The position numbers were made by a program, and so were the translations under genes. DNA of 31,714 nucleotides from JAAZBV01 sp964460435 (lineage in GTDB: Bacteria > Desulfobacterota > DSM-4660 > Desulfatiglandales > HGW-15). This document shows, one piece after another, positions 7,554-15,702 of this stretch. The notes beneath the pieces are model-generated. The model saw nothing but the letters and a program-made list of their open reading frames with translations. It did not search any database and was not told the DNA's origin. The stretch covers positions 1 through 31,714 of the forward strand of contig CAYWRH010000028.1 of the NCBI GenBank assembly GCA_964460435.1. The letters are read 5' to 3'. Each line of letters begins with the position of its first letter. Within the stretch, counting starts at the first letter, position 1.

Positions 7554-9350
7554 ATGAAAAATATACGAAATTTCAGCATAATAGCACATATTGATCACGG
7601 CAAGTCAACCCTTGCGGATAGACTTATCCAGTACACAGGCCAGGTGGATGACCGTCAGTTCAGGGATCAGCTTCTGGACAACATGGACATAGAAAGGGAA
7701 AGGGGCATTACCATAAAAAGCCAGGCCATAACCCTCCCCTATACAGCTAAAAACGGCGAAGAGTATGAGCTTAACCTCATTGATACACCTGGTCATGTGG
7801 ACTTTTCATATGAGGTGTCACGGGCGCTTGCAGCATGCGAGGGCGCCCTGCTTCTCATTGATGCATCGCAGGGTGTTGAGGCGCAGACACTCGCTAACAT
7901 GTATGCAGCCATTGAGCAGAATCTTGAAATTATACCTGTAATAAACAAGATTGACCTCCCCTCAGCGGATATCGAAAAGGTAAAGGAGCAGATTGAGGTA
8001 GACCTTGGGCTTGACTCTGATATGGCAATCCTCTGCTCTGCAAAGGAGGGTATAGGTATTGATGAAGTTCTTGAGGCCATAACAAAATATGTCCCTGCCC
8101 CAAAGGGTGACCCTGAAGGCCCCCTGAAGGCCCTTATCTTTGATGCCCAGTACGATTCCTTCAGGGGTACGATCGTGAGCATCAGGCTCTTTTCAGGTAA
8201 ACTCGCGGCCCGCGATGTAATCAGGTTTATGTCCAATAAGGCAACCTACAGGGTCGAAGAGGTGGGCAGGTTCGGCATAAAAAAGGAGCCGGTCAAATCT
8301 CTGTCAGCAGGAGATGTCGGTTATATTATTGCAGGGATCAAGACTGTAAGCGATACAAGCATCGGGGATACGATTACACTCGATAATAACCCTGCGCCCG
8401 AACCGCTTGCAGGGTTCAAGCAGGCAAAACCGGTTGTCTTCTCTTCAATCTATCCTATCAGTTCAGATGATTACGGGTCGCTTTCCGATTCACTTGAAAA
8501 ATACAAGCTGAATGATGCGGCCTTTATTTACCAGAAAGATTCATCAGCCGCCCTTGGCATGGGTTTCAGGTGCGGGTTTTTAGGGCTTCTGCACCTTGAG
8601 ATAGTACAGGAGAGGCTTGAACGCGAGTATGACCAGTCCATCATCATGACTGTGCCATCGGTTGAATACCATTTTGAATTGACAAATGGTGATATTGTAA
8701 AGGTGGATAATCCCCTCTATTACCCGGACCCTGCAACCATTGAAGCCGCATTTGAACCTTACATTAAGACGAGCATCCTGATACCCGAGCGCTACATGGG
8801 CGCTGTAATGGACCTCTGCCTTGAACGCAGGGGTGAAAACGCCAGATTCAACTACCCCACACAGGGCAGGGTTGAGATCAATTTTGATATGCCTCTGGCT
8901 GAGATACTCTATGACTTTTATGACAGGCTCAAGACCGTTACCCAGGGGTATGGTTCGTTTGATTATGACATGCTTGATTACAGGAAAAATGACCTTGTCA
9001 AGCTTGATATACTGGTTAATTCAGAAAGGGTGGACGCCCTTTCCCAGATAGTGCACAAGGAGAGGGCAAGGGAAAGGGCCCTGCATGCATGTGAAAAGCT
9101 TAAGGAAGAGATCCCGAGACACATGTTTAAGATCGCTATACAGGGCGCCATAGGCGGCACCATAATAGCCCGCAGCACAGTAAATGCCTTCAGGAAGGAT
9201 GTTACAGCCAAGTGTTACGGCGGCGATATTACACGTAAACGTAAACTCCTTGAAAAACAGAAAAAGGGAAAGAAACGCATGAAGATGATAGGCTCTGTCT
9301 CTATCCCCCAGAGCGCCTTTGTAGCGGTGTTTAAGTCGGATAATGATTAG
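7554..9350 (+). CDS. lepA: Elongation factor 4 (LepA), back-translocating GTPase
   Basis: The 598-residue product is a full-length LepA, the ribosome-associated GTPase that can reverse translocation under stress. GTP-binding motifs are intact: G1 AHIDHGKST (11-19), the switch region RERGITIKS, G3 DTPGH (77-81) and G4 NKID (131-134). Domain II and the EF-G-like domains follow, including LGMGFRCGFLGLLHLEI. The LepA-specific C-terminal domain is present, including YGGDITRKRKLLEKQKKGKK, KRMKMIGSVSIPQSAF and the end at AVFKS. The ATG start fits the family N-terminus (MKNIRNFSIIAHIDHGKST); the ribosome binding site ahead of it is weak. The next gene is hemW, 154 bases downstream. The lepA-hemW neighbourhood is common in bacteria. 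Confidence 0.97.
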   Translation: MKNIRNFSIIAHIDHGKSTLADRLIQYTGQVDDRQFRDQLLDNMDIERERGITIKSQAITLPYTAKNGEEYELNLIDTPGHVDFSYEVSRALAACEGALLLIDASQGVEAQTLANMYAAIEQNLEIIPVINKIDLPSADIEKVKEQIEVDLGLDSDMAILCSAKEGIGIDEVLEAITKYVPAPKGDPEGPLKALIFDAQYDSFRGTIVSIRLFSGKLAARDVIRFMSNKATYRVEEVGRFGIKKEPVKSLSAGDVGYIIAGIKTVSDTSIGDTITLDNNPAPEPLAGFKQAKPVVFSSIYPISSDDYGSLSDSLEKYKLNDAAFIYQKDSSAALGMGFRCGFLGLLHLEIVQERLEREYDQSIIMTVPSVEYHFELTNGDIVKVDNPLYYPDPATIEAAFEPYIKTSILIPERYMGAVMDLCLERRGENARFNYPTQGRVEINFDMPLAEILYDFYDRLKTVTQGYGSFDYDMLDYRKNDLVKLDILVNSERVDALSQIVHKERARERALHACEKLKEEIPRHMFKIAIQGAIGGTIIARSTVNAFRKDVTAKCYGGDITRKRKLLEKQKKGKKRMKMIGSVSIPQSAFVAVFKSDND

Positions 9351-9415
9351 CCAACCCATCTTTTTCATTTACTGAAGCTATAGAGGCAAAATGGAAAATA
9401 GTGCATTTAACATCA

Positions 9416-9487
9416 GGCTCAAGGCACAAGGCTCAAGGCGCAGGGTGAATGCCTTTTCCTTGCGCCCTGCGCCCTGCGCCCTGCGCC
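9416..9487. repeat. Inverted clusters of a heptamer repeat (GGCGCAA / TGCGCCC)
   Basis: The left part (9416-9445) consists of degenerate heptamers such as GGCTCAA, GGCACAA, GGCTCAA and GGCGCAG. The right part (9461-9487) is TGCGCCC repeated three times plus a partial fourth. Together they form an imperfect palindrome with an AT-richer loop. It ends 18 bases before the hemW start, so it lies in the hemW leader. The 16-mer at 9430-9445 recurs exactly at 13552-13567. Confidence 0.75.
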
Positions 9488-9504
9488 ATTTCATTTAGAT
9501 CCCT

Positions 9505-10662
9505 ATGGCCGGACAGGAACAAACTCACGAAAAGGTACCAACGCCACCCTCTGGTCTTTACATTCACATCCCCTTTTGCATATCAAAGTGCCCATACTGT
9601 GATTTTTATTCCATTGCATCAACCGCCCTTGTCAAAAGTTTCATTGAGTCATTGAAAATGGAAATGAATATATACAGAAAGACATTTACCTCCTTTGATA
9701 CCATCTACATTGGAGGGGGCACCCCCTCCTTGCTTGGGTCAGATGTGATTACCGGGATCATTGATACAGCAAGGATCAATTTTGAAATTGCCGTAGGGGC
9801 AGAGATCACCATTGAGACAAACCCGGGGGATATGAGCCATGAAAAGATCACAGGGATAAAAAAGGCAGGTATCAACCGTGTAAACCTGGGTGTTCAGTCA
9901 TTTAATGATAATGACCTTAAATTTCTGGGGAGAAGGCACAGCGCCGCCGATTCTCTAATGGCCTTTCATTCCCTAAGGGATGCAGGTTTTAATAATGTAG
10001 GGATAGACCTTATCTATGGCCTTATGGATCAATCCATTCACGGGTGGCTAAAGAACCTTGAAAGGGCACTAGAATTAAGCCCGGAACATATATCATGTTA
10101 TCAGCTTACAATAGAGGGCAAAACACCCTTTAATGCCATGAAGAAAAAGGGCAAACTCTCTGATCTCGGCGAAGATGCTGCGGCAGCATTTTTTCTTGAA
10201 ACATCAGACTTCCTGGAAAAAACGGGCTACCTGCATTATGAGGTCTCTAACTTTGCCAAAGGCACTGAGTTCCGGTCAAGGCATAATATGAAGTACTGGC
10301 ACCGCATACCCTACCTTGGCCTTGGTCCATCTGCCCATTCATTTAACGGTAAAAAGAGGTGGTGGAATTATAGCTCTGTCAAAAACTACTGTACAGATAT
10401 TAAAGCCGGATTAATGCCTGTTGAAGGTTCAGAGGAGCTATCCATTGAACAGGAGCTTCTTGAAATAATATCGCTTGGCCTAAGGACAGGGGAGGGCATA
10501 AAAAAGGATATTATTGCAGAGATCCCTGGTGCAATGGAGGCCGTAAAAAGGCTTGAATCCACAGGGCATGTAAAGATAACAGGTGATTCTGTTACCCCTA
10601 CAAAAAAAGGGCTCCTGGTCGCTGACAGGCTGCCCCTTATCCTTATGGATCAGGATTGTTAA
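9505..10662 (+). CDS. hemW: Radical SAM heme chaperone HemW (HemN-like)
   Basis: The 385-residue protein has the radical SAM cluster motif C25-xxx-C29-xx-C32 (IPFCISKCPYCDF), followed by TIYIGGGTPSLL, IETNPGD, GVQSFND and GIDLIYGL, all typical of HemW. The C-terminal part has ISCYQLTIE, HYEVSNFAK, RHNMKYW and YLGLGPSAHSF. HemW binds heme and is thought to deliver it to respiratory enzymes. The single extra N-terminal cysteine of true HemN (CxxxCxxCxC) is replaced here by F34, so coproporphyrinogen oxidase activity is unlikely. The start is constrained by an in-frame TAG at 9496-9498; the ribosome binding site is poor, and the heptamer repeat lies immediately upstream. Downstream it converges on the ABC-F gene. 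Confidence 0.92.
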   Translation: MAGQEQTHEKVPTPPSGLYIHIPFCISKCPYCDFYSIASTALVKSFIESLKMEMNIYRKTFTSFDTIYIGGGTPSLLGSDVITGIIDTARINFEIAVGAEITIETNPGDMSHEKITGIKKAGINRVNLGVQSFNDNDLKFLGRRHSAADSLMAFHSLRDAGFNNVGIDLIYGLMDQSIHGWLKNLERALELSPEHISCYQLTIEGKTPFNAMKKKGKLSDLGEDAAAAFFLETSDFLEKTGYLHYEVSNFAKGTEFRSRHNMKYWHRIPYLGLGPSAHSFNGKKRWWNYSSVKNYCTDIKAGLMPVEGSEELSIEQELLEIISLGLRTGEGIKKDIIAEIPGAMEAVKRLESTGHVKITGDSVTPTKKGLLVADRLPLILMDQDC

Positions 10663-10712
10663 AACAGATGCATAGAGGATTTGATTGTTTCTATTGAGTG
10701 TTAATCCCGCAT

Positions 10713-10734
10713 GGGCGGACCAGCGTCTCCGCCC
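10713..10734. repeat. Palindrome GGGCGGA/TCCGCCC
   Basis: A perfect 7-bp stem (10713-10719 with 10728-10734) around an eight-base loop lies in the 172-base junction between convergent hemW and the ABC-F gene. It has no T-tract in either direction. Confidence 0.6.
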
Positions 10735-10760
10735 GGCATTTGGGTTGTGAACCGGCATCA

Positions 10761-10785
10761 CAGGGCAGGCATTTAGGCCTGCCCC
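10761..10785. repeat. Palindromic repeat, GGGCAGGC/GCCTGCCC hairpin
   Basis: A perfect 8-bp stem (10763-10770 with 10777-10784) surrounds the loop ATTTAG and is followed by CTGCACC. The layout matches the hairpin at 4121-4140, with a paired base change in the stem (GGCAGAC/GTCTGCC against GGCAGGC/GCCTGCC). It may help end convergent transcripts. Confidence 0.65.
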
Positions 10786-10834
10786 TGCACCAATACAGGC
10801 AGATTATAGAATGATAAAAGCGGCAATTTTATAG

Positions 10835-12733
10835 TCAGGAAGATTTCTCTTTAATCATTTCCAGCTCTTCCCAGCGCCTGTAGATTTCATCCAGTTCGTT
10901 CTTGAGTTGTTCTACCCTTGCCTTTGCCCCTGCTATCTGCTCCCCATTATTCCTGTAAAAGTCAGGGTCTGCCATCTGTTCATAAAGAGATGCCTGTTCC
11001 TGTTCCAGTTTCTCTATGGCAGGGGGCAACCCTTCAAGCTCCTTTGCCTCTTTGTAACTGAGTCTGCGAGGCTGCTCCCTTTTTACCTGCTGTTTCACTG
11101 TAGGGGTTGTTTTTAATGGCGCCTTCGGATTTAATTGAATTGGCCTCTGGGAAATCCAGTCATCATATCCGCCAGGGTATTCTGCTATCTTGCCATTTTC
11201 TTCAAATACAATAGTGCTTGTCACAACATTATTTAAAAAGGCACGGTCGTGGCTCACAAGGATTATGGTGCCTTTATAATCCAAAAGCCGTTCTTCCAGG
11301 AGTTCAAGGGTCTCCATATCAAGGTCGTTTGTCGGTTCATCAAGCACAAGGAGGTTTGATGGCCTGACAAACAGCTTTGCTATGAGGAGCCTGTTGCGCT
11401 CCCCTCCTGAAAGGGTGCGGACTGGGCTCTTTGCCCTCTCCGGCGTAAACAGGAACTCCTTAAGATAACCTATAATATGCCTGGGTGTATCATTGATTAT
11501 TACAGTCTCCTTGCCGTCTGCAACACTGGCCTCCACTGTGGCATTCTCATCAAGCTCCTCCCTGAGTTGATCAAAATAGGTTATCTTGAGATTTGTGCCA
11601 TGTTTTACAGATCCTTTGTCAGGCGCTATCTTTCCTAAAAGTATTTTAAGCAGTGTGGTCTTGCCAGCGCCATTTGGGCCTATTACGCCTATCCTGTCAC
11701 CGCGTATTATCACGGTTGAAAAATCATTTATTACAGTTTTGCCATCAAAGCCGTGACTGATGCCGGTTGCCTCAATAACAAGTTTACCTGAAGATAAAGC
11801 ATCCTGAAGTGTGATTTTTGCGACCCCTGATTTCATTCGCCATCTGCCCTGCTCTTCCCTCATTCTTAGTAATGCGCGGACCCGCCCCTCGTTTCTTGTG
11901 CGCCGCGCCTTTACCCCTTTTCTGATCCACTCCTCTTCCTGTGCCAGTTTTCGTCTGAACTCATTTCTGTGAATCTCCTCTGTCTCCAGCACCTCCTCAC
12001 GCCTTTTCAGAAATTCGCTGTACCCGCATGCCCAGTTCAGGATATTACCCCTGTCAATCTCTATTATACGTGTGGCGAGTTTCTTTAAAAACATCCTGTC
12101 ATGGGTAACAATGATGATGGTGCTTTGGGTTTTTTCCAGAAAATCCTCCATCCATGCTATTGAGGGGATATCAAGGTGGTTGGTCGGTTCATCCAGAAGC
12201 AGGAGATCGGGTTTGCTGACAAGCGCCCTTGCAAGGAGCGCCCTGCGTTTAAAGCCAACAGAGAGAGAAGAAAAGGATTTGTCAGGATCAAGTGACAGCC
12301 TGGTAATCACCTCATCAGCCATCCGGCCTGCCTCCCACCCGTTGAGCCTGTCCAGCCTTTCATGGATATCCGTGATCCTTTTCAGTATTGCTTCATCATG
12401 ATGCAGCGCTATCCTTTTTGAAAGCCGGCGGTACTCTTCAAGAAGCTCTGCAACCCCGGTTAAACCGCCAGAAACAACCTCATGCACTGTGCCATAAAGA
12501 CCCTGTGGCAGATCCTGCGATAGTCCGGATAGTGAGAGCCCTTTCTGAATGGAGATGGTTCCGCTGTCAGGCTTAATGAGGCCGCCTATGAGTTTTAAAA
12601 GGGTGCTTTTGCCTTCGCCGTTTCTGCCAAGGATACAGACCCTTTCTCCCTTTTCAACCTGAAGGTTAACTCTGTCGAGAAGGGGCGGAGCGCCAAAACT
12701 TATGCTTACATCAAGCAGGCTTAAAACGGCCAT
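10835..12733 (-). CDS. ABC-F family ATPase, Uup-like
   Basis: The 632-residue soluble protein has two ABC cassettes. First: Walker A GRNGEGKST (36-44), signature LSVGFKRR (157-164), Walker B LLLLDEPTNHLD (177-188), then H211. Second: Walker A GPNGAGKTT (352-360), signature LSGGERNR (441-448), Walker B LVLDEPTNDLD (462-472). The linker contains the Uup hallmark EEWIRKGVKARRTRNEGRVRAL (about 268-289), and a charged C-terminal coiled coil fills about 555-630, the ABC_tran_CTD seen in Uup. There are no membrane segments. ABC-F proteins act on the ribosome or, for Uup, on nucleic-acid metabolism. The first signature has V at its third position (LSVG instead of LSGG). It is 55 bases downstream of slyD on the same strand and may be co-transcribed. 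Confidence 0.92.
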   Translation of the reverse strand: MAVLSLLDVSISFGAPPLLDRVNLQVEKGERVCILGRNGEGKSTLLKLIGGLIKPDSGTISIQKGLSLSGLSQDLPQGLYGTVHEVVSGGLTGVAELLEEYRRLSKRIALHHDEAILKRITDIHERLDRLNGWEAGRMADEVITRLSLDPDKSFSSLSVGFKRRALLARALVSKPDLLLLDEPTNHLDIPSIAWMEDFLEKTQSTIIIVTHDRMFLKKLATRIIEIDRGNILNWACGYSEFLKRREEVLETEEIHRNEFRRKLAQEEEWIRKGVKARRTRNEGRVRALLRMREEQGRWRMKSGVAKITLQDALSSGKLVIEATGISHGFDGKTVINDFSTVIIRGDRIGVIGPNGAGKTTLLKILLGKIAPDKGSVKHGTNLKITYFDQLREELDENATVEASVADGKETVIINDTPRHIIGYLKEFLFTPERAKSPVRTLSGGERNRLLIAKLFVRPSNLLVLDEPTNDLDMETLELLEERLLDYKGTIILVSHDRAFLNNVVTSTIVFEENGKIAEYPGGYDDWISQRPIQLNPKAPLKTTPTVKQQVKREQPRRLSYKEAKELEGLPPAIEKLEQEQASLYEQMADPDFYRNNGEQIAGAKARVEQLKNELDEIYRRWEELEMIKEKSS

Positions 12734-12788
12734 AAGGGAGTGCTCTTTTATATTTGAGATTAATTATGGCAATAGAGATATAAAGGTA

Positions 12789-13331
12789 TCAATGGCAGCA
12801 TGAACCCTCTGATCCGCATCCGCCGGAGCCGCATCCATCTGATTCTTTAGAGCCGCAGCAACTTCCGCATGATGAAAAGAGACCTTCAGCCTCTTCAGGG
12901 GTAAGATTACGCACCTCGGCAATATTGATATCAAAGTGGAGCCTTTCTCCTGCAAGGGGATGGTTCAGGTCTATTACCACTGTGTCATTACCTTTTACCT
13001 CTTTAACCTTTATAATCATTGGCCCCTGCGGCCCGTGGCTCTGAAATGTCATGCCCGGTTTTATCTCAATATCCGCCGGAAACTGATCGCGCCTTATCTC
13101 CTGATACAATTCGGGATTGATAAGCCCGTATGCATTTTGAGGTTCCACGCTGATCTTTGCCTTCTCGCCCACAGCCATACCCATCATCTTGCTTTCAAGC
13201 CCGGGGATGATCTGCCCCGCCCCTGTTATAAAACCAAGGGGTTTCCCGGCAGGAGATTTATCCACCTCTTCCCCTGAATCAAGGGTGAGTCTGTAATCGA
13301 ATGCCACAAAAACCTTATCGCTGATATTCAT
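12789..13331 (-). CDS. slyD: FKBP-type peptidyl-prolyl isomerase, SlyD-like
   Basis: The 180-residue protein starts with the SlyD-type split FKBP domain (AFDYRLTLDSGEEVDKS, PLGFITGAGQIIPGLE, AYGLINPEL), interrupted by the insert-in-flap chaperone domain at about 68-130, ending in DLNHPLAGERLHFDI. The tail after residue 150 is rich in Cys, Gly and Ser, with C155, C158, C159, C167, C172, C178, C179 and a final H180. SlyD tails bind Ni2+ and Zn2+ and feed hydrogenase maturation in E. coli; here the ligands are almost all cysteine. An excellent AAGGAG lies ahead of the ATG. Candidate promoters lie in the 204-base region it shares with the divergent glucokinase gene. Confidence 0.92.
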   Translation of the reverse strand: MNISDKVFVAFDYRLTLDSGEEVDKSPAGKPLGFITGAGQIIPGLESKMMGMAVGEKAKISVEPQNAYGLINPELYQEIRRDQFPADIEIKPGMTFQSHGPQGPMIIKVKEVKGNDTVVIDLNHPLAGERLHFDINIAEVRNLTPEEAEGLFSSCGSCCGSKESDGCGSGGCGSEGSCCH

Positions 13332-13391
13332 GTTAACTCCTTTTTTATTAAAAACGCTAATCCCGAGATATTCGGTATTAAAAGCCCTGTC

Positions 13392-13420
13392 AACATAGAT
13401 ACTATATTGTTAAATGTCAA
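13392..13420 (-). promoter_or_regulatory. Candidate sigma70 promoter for slyD
   Basis: Reading leftward, TTGACA (13420-13415) and TATGTT (13397-13392) are 17 bases apart. A second TTGACA at 13393-13388 with TATCTC at 13370-13365 is also correctly spaced, so there may be tandem promoters. Confidence 0.5.
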
Positions 13421-13445
13421 ACATAAGCGCAACAATATCTTTCTG

Positions 13446-13473
13446 TTGATTTAACATGATTAATCTATATATT
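13446..13473 (+). promoter_or_regulatory. Candidate sigma70 promoter for glucokinase
   Basis: TTGATT (13446-13451) and TATATT (13468-13473) are separated by 16 bases, about 63 bases upstream of the first ATG. An 8-bp inverted repeat ATATTGTT...AACAATAT lies between this promoter and the slyD promoter. Confidence 0.4.
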
Positions 13474-13535
13474 TAAAGCGATGTCCGGAAAATCATATAT
13501 GATGGATTTATAGGGATAGAGGAGATATCTATATT

Positions 13536-14570
13536 ATGTATAAAGCCACAGGGCTCAAGGCGCAGGGGAAAATGGGTGTAAAGGCAGAGGAAGAATATAT
13601 CCTTGCAGGTGATATAGGGGGAACCAAAACCAGCCTGGGCATCTTTGTCATGGGCAAAAGGCGGCCCCTCATGAAGGCCTTTAAAGATTATCCGAGCAGG
13701 GGTTACAATGGCATTGAAGAGATAATAGGATTATTTTTTTCTAAAAACCGCTACGTGGTAAAAAGGGCATGTTTCGGAGTTGCCGGCCCGGTTGATAAAG
13801 GTCTGTGCAAAACCACCAATCTCCCGTGGACAGTGAATGCAGCAAAGATTAAGAAGATATTCAGCATGGAAGATGTAAGGCTTATTAATGACCTTAGCGC
13901 AATGGCAGCCGCTGTCCCATACCTTAAGACATCGGAAATTCATGTTATCAATCATGCCCGGCCTGAAAAAAATGGCAACATCTCTGTTATTGCCCCCGGG
14001 ACAGGCCTCGGAGAGGCGCTTCTGATCTACAGTGAAAAGGGCTATGTGGCTGTGCCGTCAGAAGGAGGGCATGTAGATTTTGCCCCCAATAACGATTTGG
14101 AAGCAGGGCTCCTGAGGTTTCTCTGGAATAGATATGAGCATGTTAGTCTTGAAAGGATAATCTCTGGCATGGGTATACTTAACATTTATGATTACCTTAA
14201 ATCCACGGGCAAATACAGCGAACCCCGCTGGCTCTCATCAAAATTAAGAGGTGGTGACCCTGCAAAGGTAATAAATGAGATGGCAAGTGAAAGGGCGCAG
14301 AGGCTGTGTCTCAAAACAATAGATCTCTTTCTATCTATCCTTGGGGGAGCCGCAGGAAATCTTGCCCTTACTGGCCTTACAAAGGGCGGGGTATATTTAG
14401 GCGGGGGCATTCCGCCCAAGTTAATCTGGAGAATAGAGGAGGATACCTTTATGAAGGCTTTTACGGCCAAGGGCAGGTTCAAGGAATTAATGAATAAAAT
14501 CCCTGTCAGCGTGATCCTCAATAATAATGCAGGCCTTCTCGGTGCGGCCATTACAGGGTTCAAGGGCTGA
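13536..14570 (+). CDS. glk: Glucokinase (Glk family, PF02685)
   Basis: The 344-residue protein phosphorylates glucose with ATP. Family motifs: phosphate-1 loop GDIGGTKTSLG (25-35), GVAGPVDKG, TNLPWTV, RLINDLSAMAAAVPYL with the catalytic Asp, IAPGTGLGEALL, the sugar-binding SEGGHVDFAP, LERIISGMGILNIY, and the C-terminal adenosine loop VYLGGGIPPKL. Length is slightly above the usual ~320. The surplus is at the N-terminus, where codons 5-11 coincide with a fragment of the heptamer repeat. GAGGAG at 13519-13524 supports the ATG at 13536, though spacing is long (11). The ATG at 13572, just after the repeat fragment, is the other possible start. The gene is followed 128 bases later by a universal stress protein gene with its own candidate promoter. 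Confidence 0.92.
   Translation: MYKATGLKAQGKMGVKAEEEYILAGDIGGTKTSLGIFVMGKRRPLMKAFKDYPSRGYNGIEEIIGLFFSKNRYVVKRACFGVAGPVDKGLCKTTNLPWTVNAAKIKKIFSMEDVRLINDLSAMAAAVPYLKTSEIHVINHARPEKNGNISVIAPGTGLGEALLIYSEKGYVAVPSEGGHVDFAPNNDLEAGLLRFLWNRYEHVSLERIISGMGILNIYDYLKSTGKYSEPRWLSSKLRGGDPAKVINEMASERAQRLCLKTIDLFLSILGGAAGNLALTGLTKGGVYLGGGIPPKLIWRIEEDTFMKAFTAKGRFKELMNKIPVSVILNNNAGLLGAAITGFKG
13552..13567. repeat. Heptamer-repeat fragment inside the glk N-terminus
   Basis: These 16 bases (GGCTCAAGGCGCAGGG) are identical to 9430-9445, the left arm of the heptamer repeat ahead of hemW. Here they are read in frame as part of residues 6-11 of glucokinase, if translation starts at 13536. Confidence 0.6.
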
Positions 14571-14597
14571 CAACCACCTCCTTTCAGCCATTTTGTA

Positions 14598-14626
14598 TTG
14601 ACCAGGAGAGCTGTTTCCGATATCCT
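14598..14626 (+). promoter_or_regulatory. Candidate sigma70 promoter for the universal stress protein
   Basis: TTGACC (14598-14603) and TATCCT (14621-14626) are 17 bases apart, 72 bases before the start codon. Confidence 0.45.
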
Positions 14627-14698
14627 TTAGCCTATTCATCACAAGAGAGTGGCCTTATCGCATAATGTCAATTTGAAGCCAGTCAGAGAGGAGCAGTC

Positions 14699-15628
14699 AT
14701 GGAAAAGAAGATACTTATAGCCGTAGACGGAAGCATACATTCAAGAAGGGCCATTGAATACTGTATTGACCTGTGTTCAATCATTAAGGGCATGCACTAT
14801 GTCCTTATCAATATCCAGCCCAAAATATCGGACTTTCTTATCCAGGAATCCCACACAGACCCTAAGGCAAAGGCAGGGTTAAAGGAGCTTGCCGAGAGAA
14901 ACCACAGACAATCCATGAAGATACTGGACGAATCAATGGAGATAATGATCAAGCTCGGGATAAATAAAAAACTCATAGAGAAAGTCTCTCTTCCTGCGCT
15001 TAAGGGCACCTCAAAGGAGATCCTTGATTATGCAAAACAGACCATATGCGATGCTGTTGTTGTGGGCAACAGGGGGACATCAAAGTTTACCGAGGCCTTT
15101 ACCGGAAGTACCTCAAACAGCATTATTGAGTTTACGGATACAATACCTGTATGGGCAGTTGGAGGCGATATTAATGCGCAAAAGGTGATGCTGGCAGTAG
15201 ATGGCTCTGAATCTTCTCTTGTTGCTGTTGATTATGCCTCTTTCATGTTTTCAGGAAATACATCCATTGATATTACCCTCATGCATGTTACACCCAGGCT
15301 CAGGGATTACTGCGCCATTGATTTTAAAAAGAATAGCGACATGATGGAGGAGATCATTGCGCGAGGCGACAAATTGTGTATTGAAAGTTTTTACGCCCGC
15401 GCACAAAAGCTGTTAACTGATGCAGGGCTAAAGAAAAGCCAGGTTCATATACTTGAGGTGGAAAGCAGGATTAGCATAGGGAGAACCATTGTAAAAAACA
15501 CAAAAAAACATGGCTGCGGCACCCTTATTGTCGGGAGAAGGGGGGTAAATGACTCCTTCTTTATGGGCAGTGTATCAAGTTATATAATTGCCAATGCCAA
15601 AGACTGCGCTGTCTGGCTTGTGCCCTGA
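14699..15628 (+). CDS. Tandem-domain universal stress protein (UspA family)
   Basis: The 309 residues form two UspA domains, about 1-155 and 160-309. Each begins with a strand ending in an Asp (IAVDGS, D10; LAVDGSESS, D168) and each carries the ATP-binding G-x2-G-x9-G-S motif: G123-N-R-G126 then G136-S, and G279-R-R-G282 then G290-S. Both halves should therefore bind ATP. Tandem Usps of this size are common in anaerobes and respond to energy or redox stress; the target is unknown. A very good GAGAGGAG precedes the ATG. The next gene, cbpM, is 74 bases downstream and has its own candidate promoter. Confidence 0.92.
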   Translation: MEKKILIAVDGSIHSRRAIEYCIDLCSIIKGMHYVLINIQPKISDFLIQESHTDPKAKAGLKELAERNHRQSMKILDESMEIMIKLGINKKLIEKVSLPALKGTSKEILDYAKQTICDAVVVGNRGTSKFTEAFTGSTSNSIIEFTDTIPVWAVGGDINAQKVMLAVDGSESSLVAVDYASFMFSGNTSIDITLMHVTPRLRDYCAIDFKKNSDMMEEIIARGDKLCIESFYARAQKLLTDAGLKKSQVHILEVESRISIGRTIVKNTKKHGCGTLIVGRRGVNDSFFMGSVSSYIIANAKDCAVWLVP

Positions 15629-15640
15629 TTTACAGGGTTA

Positions 15641-15669
15641 TTGATTTCTTTAGGATAGTTTCATATTAT
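15641..15669 (+). promoter_or_regulatory. Candidate sigma70 promoter for cbpM
   Basis: TTGATT (15641-15646) and TATTAT (15664-15669) are separated by 17 bases and lie 33 bases before the start codon. Confidence 0.5.
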
Positions 15670-15702
15670 CATAGCAGATATATTAGTAAGAAACAGGTAT
15701 AT

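Noticed and set aside
9416..9487. Possible CRISPR-like array
   Set aside because: The units are 7 bases without unique spacers and are arranged as an inverted pair; no cas gene is near.
9505..10662. Annotation as coproporphyrinogen III dehydrogenase HemN
   Set aside because: The motif is CxxxCxxC followed by Asp-Phe, without the fourth cysteine, and the length is about 385 instead of about 455; HemW fits better.
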